A program made the position numbers and the translations under genes. From NCBI RefSeq assembly GCF_004348595.1, contig NZ_SMKD01000035.1, positions 1 through 43,965 of the forward strand: a stretch of DNA of 43,965 bases, given 5' to 3'. Under the pieces are notes generated by a model that saw nothing but the letters and a program-made list of their open reading frames with translations, was not told where the DNA came from and made no database searches. Positions 42,060-43,965 of the stretch are shown here, piece by piece. Each line of letters begins with the position of its first letter. Positions within the stretch are counted from its first letter, which is position 1. The DNA comes from Micromonospora sp. KC723 (GTDB lineage: Bacteria; Actinomycetota; Actinomycetes; Mycobacteriales; Micromonosporaceae).

Positions 42060-43340
42060 ATGGCAACGTACGACCCGGCGGCAGTGCGGCGGCCGGCCCC
42101 GCAGATCCCGGCGGCGACCGTGGACCTGCTGCGCGCCGACGTTCTCCGCTCCGCCACCGAGCTGGTGCACGAGATCGAGCGCCACGTCCCGGAGTACGCC
42201 CCGACCGGCGACGGGTCGCACGCCCGCGCGCTGCGCGGCGGGGTGGAGCTCGCGCTGCGCCGGTACGTGGACCTCCTCGACCAGCACGCCCGCCCGTCGG
42301 CGACGACCGGCCCGCAGGACGTCGCCGGCGGCGAGGCCATCGACTGGCGCGAGGTCTACCGCACGGTGGGCGCCAACGAGATGCGCGCGGGACGAAGCCT
42401 GGACGGTCTGCACGCGGCCACCCGGACCTGTGCCCGCGTGGCCAACCGGCGGCTGCGCGCGTTCGCCGCGCGACACGCCCTGTCACCGGACGCCGTCGCG
42501 TGGCTCGCCGAACGGATCTTCGACAACATCGACGACATCGCCCAGGCGTCGGCCGAGGGGTACGCGCGGGCGCGGGAGGCCGAGGCCGGCGAACTCGACC
42601 GGCGCCGCCGCCGTCTCGTCGAGGTGCTCCTGGCCGATCCGCCGCCGTCGGTTCCGGCGCTGGCCGCCGCGGCCGCCACGGCCCGCTGGCGGCTACCGCG
42701 CCGCCTGGCGGCCGTCGCCATCGCCGCGCCCGGACCGCTGACCCGTGCGCCGACGCTGGTGCCGGAGATCCTGACCGGGTACGACCGCGAGCAGCCCTGC
42801 CTGATCGTGCCGGATCCCGAGGGCCACGCGCAGATGCGGGTGCTCGTCAACGGCCTGGCCGCTCACCACGCGGCGGTGGGGCTGGCGGTGCCCCCGACGG
42901 AGGCTGGCGCGTCGCTGCGCTGGGCGCGTCTGGCGCTCGATCTCGCCGCGAACGGCTTCGTTCCCCGGCAGCCCCTCATCTGGTGCGGCGACCACCTGGC
43001 CGCGCTCGCGGTCTTCCAGGACCGGGCGCTGATCGACGCGCTCAACGAACGGCAGCTCGCGCCTCTCGCCCGGCTGCGGGACGACAGGCGGGCCCTGCTG
43101 GCCGACACCCTGCTCGCCTGGCTGACGTTCAACATGAACGCCAACGAGGTCGCCGCCCATCTGCACGTCCACCCGCAGACCGTGCGCCACCGCCTGCGCC
43201 AACTGACCGACCTGTTCGGCGACCGGATCCGCGACCCGCGCCAGCGCCTCGAGCTGGAGATCGCGCTGCGGGCCGAACGCGCCCGCGCCGGTCGGGGACG
43301 GCGGCCCCGCGCCCGCCCGCGCCAGCGGACGGTGGGGTGA
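42060..43340 (+). CDS. PucR-type transcriptional regulator
   Basis: A 426-residue regulator. The C-terminal ~60 residues form the PucR/CdaR helix-turn-helix (N-A-N-E-V-A-A-H-L-H-V-H-P-Q-T-V-R-H-R-L), preceded by a GGDEF-like central region. The N-terminal ~180 residues are a helical sensory part, with no recognised ligand-binding motif. The tail is Arg-rich. ATG 42060 follows a weak GGGAG. Members often activate catabolic genes; here the target could be the divergent cutinase gene, as the paired repeats between them suggest. Confidence 0.82.
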   Translation: MATYDPAAVRRPAPQIPAATVDLLRADVLRSATELVHEIERHVPEYAPTGDGSHARALRGGVELALRRYVDLLDQHARPSATTGPQDVAGGEAIDWREVYRTVGANEMRAGRSLDGLHAATRTCARVANRRLRAFAARHALSPDAVAWLAERIFDNIDDIAQASAEGYARAREAEAGELDRRRRRLVEVLLADPPPSVPALAAAAATARWRLPRRLAAVAIAAPGPLTRAPTLVPEILTGYDREQPCLIVPDPEGHAQMRVLVNGLAAHHAAVGLAVPPTEAGASLRWARLALDLAANGFVPRQPLIWCGDHLAALAVFQDRALIDALNERQLAPLARLRDDRRALLADTLLAWLTFNMNANEVAAHLHVHPQTVRHRLRQLTDLFGDRIRDPRQRLELEIALRAERARAGRGRRPRARPRQRTVG

Positions 43341-43347
43341 CGACTCA

Positions 43348-43366
43348 CGCGCGGAGCAGCCGCGCG
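43348..43366. terminator. Hairpin between convergent genes
   Basis: CGCGCGG (43348-43354) and CCGCGCG (43360-43366) form a 7-bp stem with a 5-base loop, between the stops of the PucR-type gene and the MFS gene. Confidence 0.5.
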
Positions 43367-43370
43367 AGGG

Positions 43371-43965
43371 TCAGGGGCGCAGCCGCCCGGCGGCGAGCGC
43401 GGCGGTCACGGGGATCGCGGTGAGGGCCAGCCAGGGCAGTGTCCCGCCGAGCTGGTCGTCCGCGCTGTCCAGAAGCAGGCCGGTGAGGGCGCTGCCGGCC
43501 AGCACCAGCGTGCCGGAGATGGTGGACAGCGCGCCGGTGTAGAGGCCGAGGTGCCCGGCTCCGGCGAGGTCCGGCAGGAGGGCCCGGGCTGCCGGTACGA
43601 CGAGCATCTGACCCATGGTGAGCAGGACGACCAGCCCGGTGGCGGGCAGCAGGCCGGCCGGCCCGGATAGCTCGAAGGGGCGGGCGGCGGCGACCACGGC
43701 GAACCCGGCGCTGATGGTCGCCAGCCCGGCCACGAGGCTGGTACGCATGGAGAGGTTACGGGTGACCCACCCGGTGACCGGTAGCTGGGCTGTGATCACC
43801 AGCAGCGAGGAGAGGGTGAACATCCAGGCCAGTGCGGTGGCCGAGCCGGTGGCGCGGACGATCTCCTCGGGCAATGCCAGGTAGAGCTGGTTGTAGGAGA
43901 CCAGGTAGCCGCTGTAGGCCAGGGCGAGCAGCAGGAAGCTACGGTTGCGGCAGAGTGCCCGTACC
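43371..43965 (-). CDS. MFS transporter, C-terminal part (cut by window edge)
   Basis: The reading frame stays open to the right edge of the window, so only the last ~198 residues are visible. They form about six hydrophobic segments, including the loop T-G-W-V-T-R-N-L-S-M-R that matches the mid-protein MFS loop, and end shortly after the last helix (A-A-G-R-L-R-P). The apparent start at 43874 is internal: the upstream codons encode a continuous hydrophobic helix (L-L-L-A-L-A-Y-S-G-Y). It is probably a drug or metabolite exporter of the MdtH-like type; no substrate can be stated. Confidence 0.7.
   Translation of the reverse strand, partial: VRALCRNRSFLLLALAYSGYLVSYNQLYLALPEEIVRATGSATALAWMFTLSSLLVITAQLPVTGWVTRNLSMRTSLVAGLATISAGFAVVAAARPFELSGPAGLLPATGLVVLLTMGQMLVVPAARALLPDLAGAGHLGLYTGALSTISGTLVLAGSALTGLLLDSADDQLGGTLPWLALTAIPVTAALAAGRLRP

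Overview
The window is high-GC DNA, dense with genes, rich in GTG starts and ATGA/GTGA overlaps, and typical of an actinomycete. A Micromonosporaceae-like host is my inference from overall style; there is no rRNA or other marker gene to prove it. I see no tRNA, rRNA, CRISPR array, insertion sequence or phage gene.

Region 1 (64-6440) is a metal and metalloid resistance island. A flavin monooxygenase of the ArsO type and an ArsN1-type acetyltransferase run leftward from a shared intergenic region. An As(III)-type ArsR runs rightward from it, followed by an ArsR/low-molecular-weight-phosphatase fusion, an aquaporin and an arsenate reductase, the last three overlapping by a few bases. No Acr3 or ArsB efflux pump is present, so the aquaporin is the likely arsenite exit. 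After a small VOC gene comes a CmtR-like Cd/Pb sensor coupled to a cation-diffusion exporter with a cysteine-rich tail. Region 2 (6441-8853) holds a small membrane protein with an overlapping XRE regulator behind nested inverted repeats, then a secreted Tap-type serine peptidase closed by a strong hairpin.

Region 3 (about 8961-31265) is the most interesting part: an apparent specialised-metabolite cluster with no PKS, NRPS, terpene or standard RiPP core and no pathway regulator. Leftward genes encode a phytanoyl-CoA-type dioxygenase, class III aminotransferase, epoxide hydrolase, GMC oxidoreductase, a 907-residue tandem fusion of two FAD oxidoreductases, a second epoxide hydrolase and an acyl-CoA-dehydrogenase-like monooxygenase. 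A short rightward operon encodes a VioC/OrfP-like Fe(II)/2-oxoglutarate oxygenase, an argininosuccinate-synthase-like enzyme with an altered substrate loop, and a coupled 18-codon micro-ORF, ended by a perfect 20-bp hairpin. Then come two half-size ABC exporters, a GT2 glycosyltransferase, a PGM1-like ATP-grasp ligase, an MFS exporter and a second GT2 fused to a methyltransferase-like tail. Together these suggest a glycosylated, heavily oxidised product built around an arginine- or citrulline-like unit joined by an ATP-grasp ligase. This is a hypothesis from gene content.

Region 4 (31367-43965) is general metabolism and regulation: a double VOC protein, an ECF42-like sigma factor with its DGPF partner, a GH6 cellulase lacking its N-terminal strand, a LacI regulator, and an frcBCA-like sugar ABC operon with a PfkB kinase. 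It ends with a cutinase, a PucR-type regulator and an MFS gene cut by the window edge.
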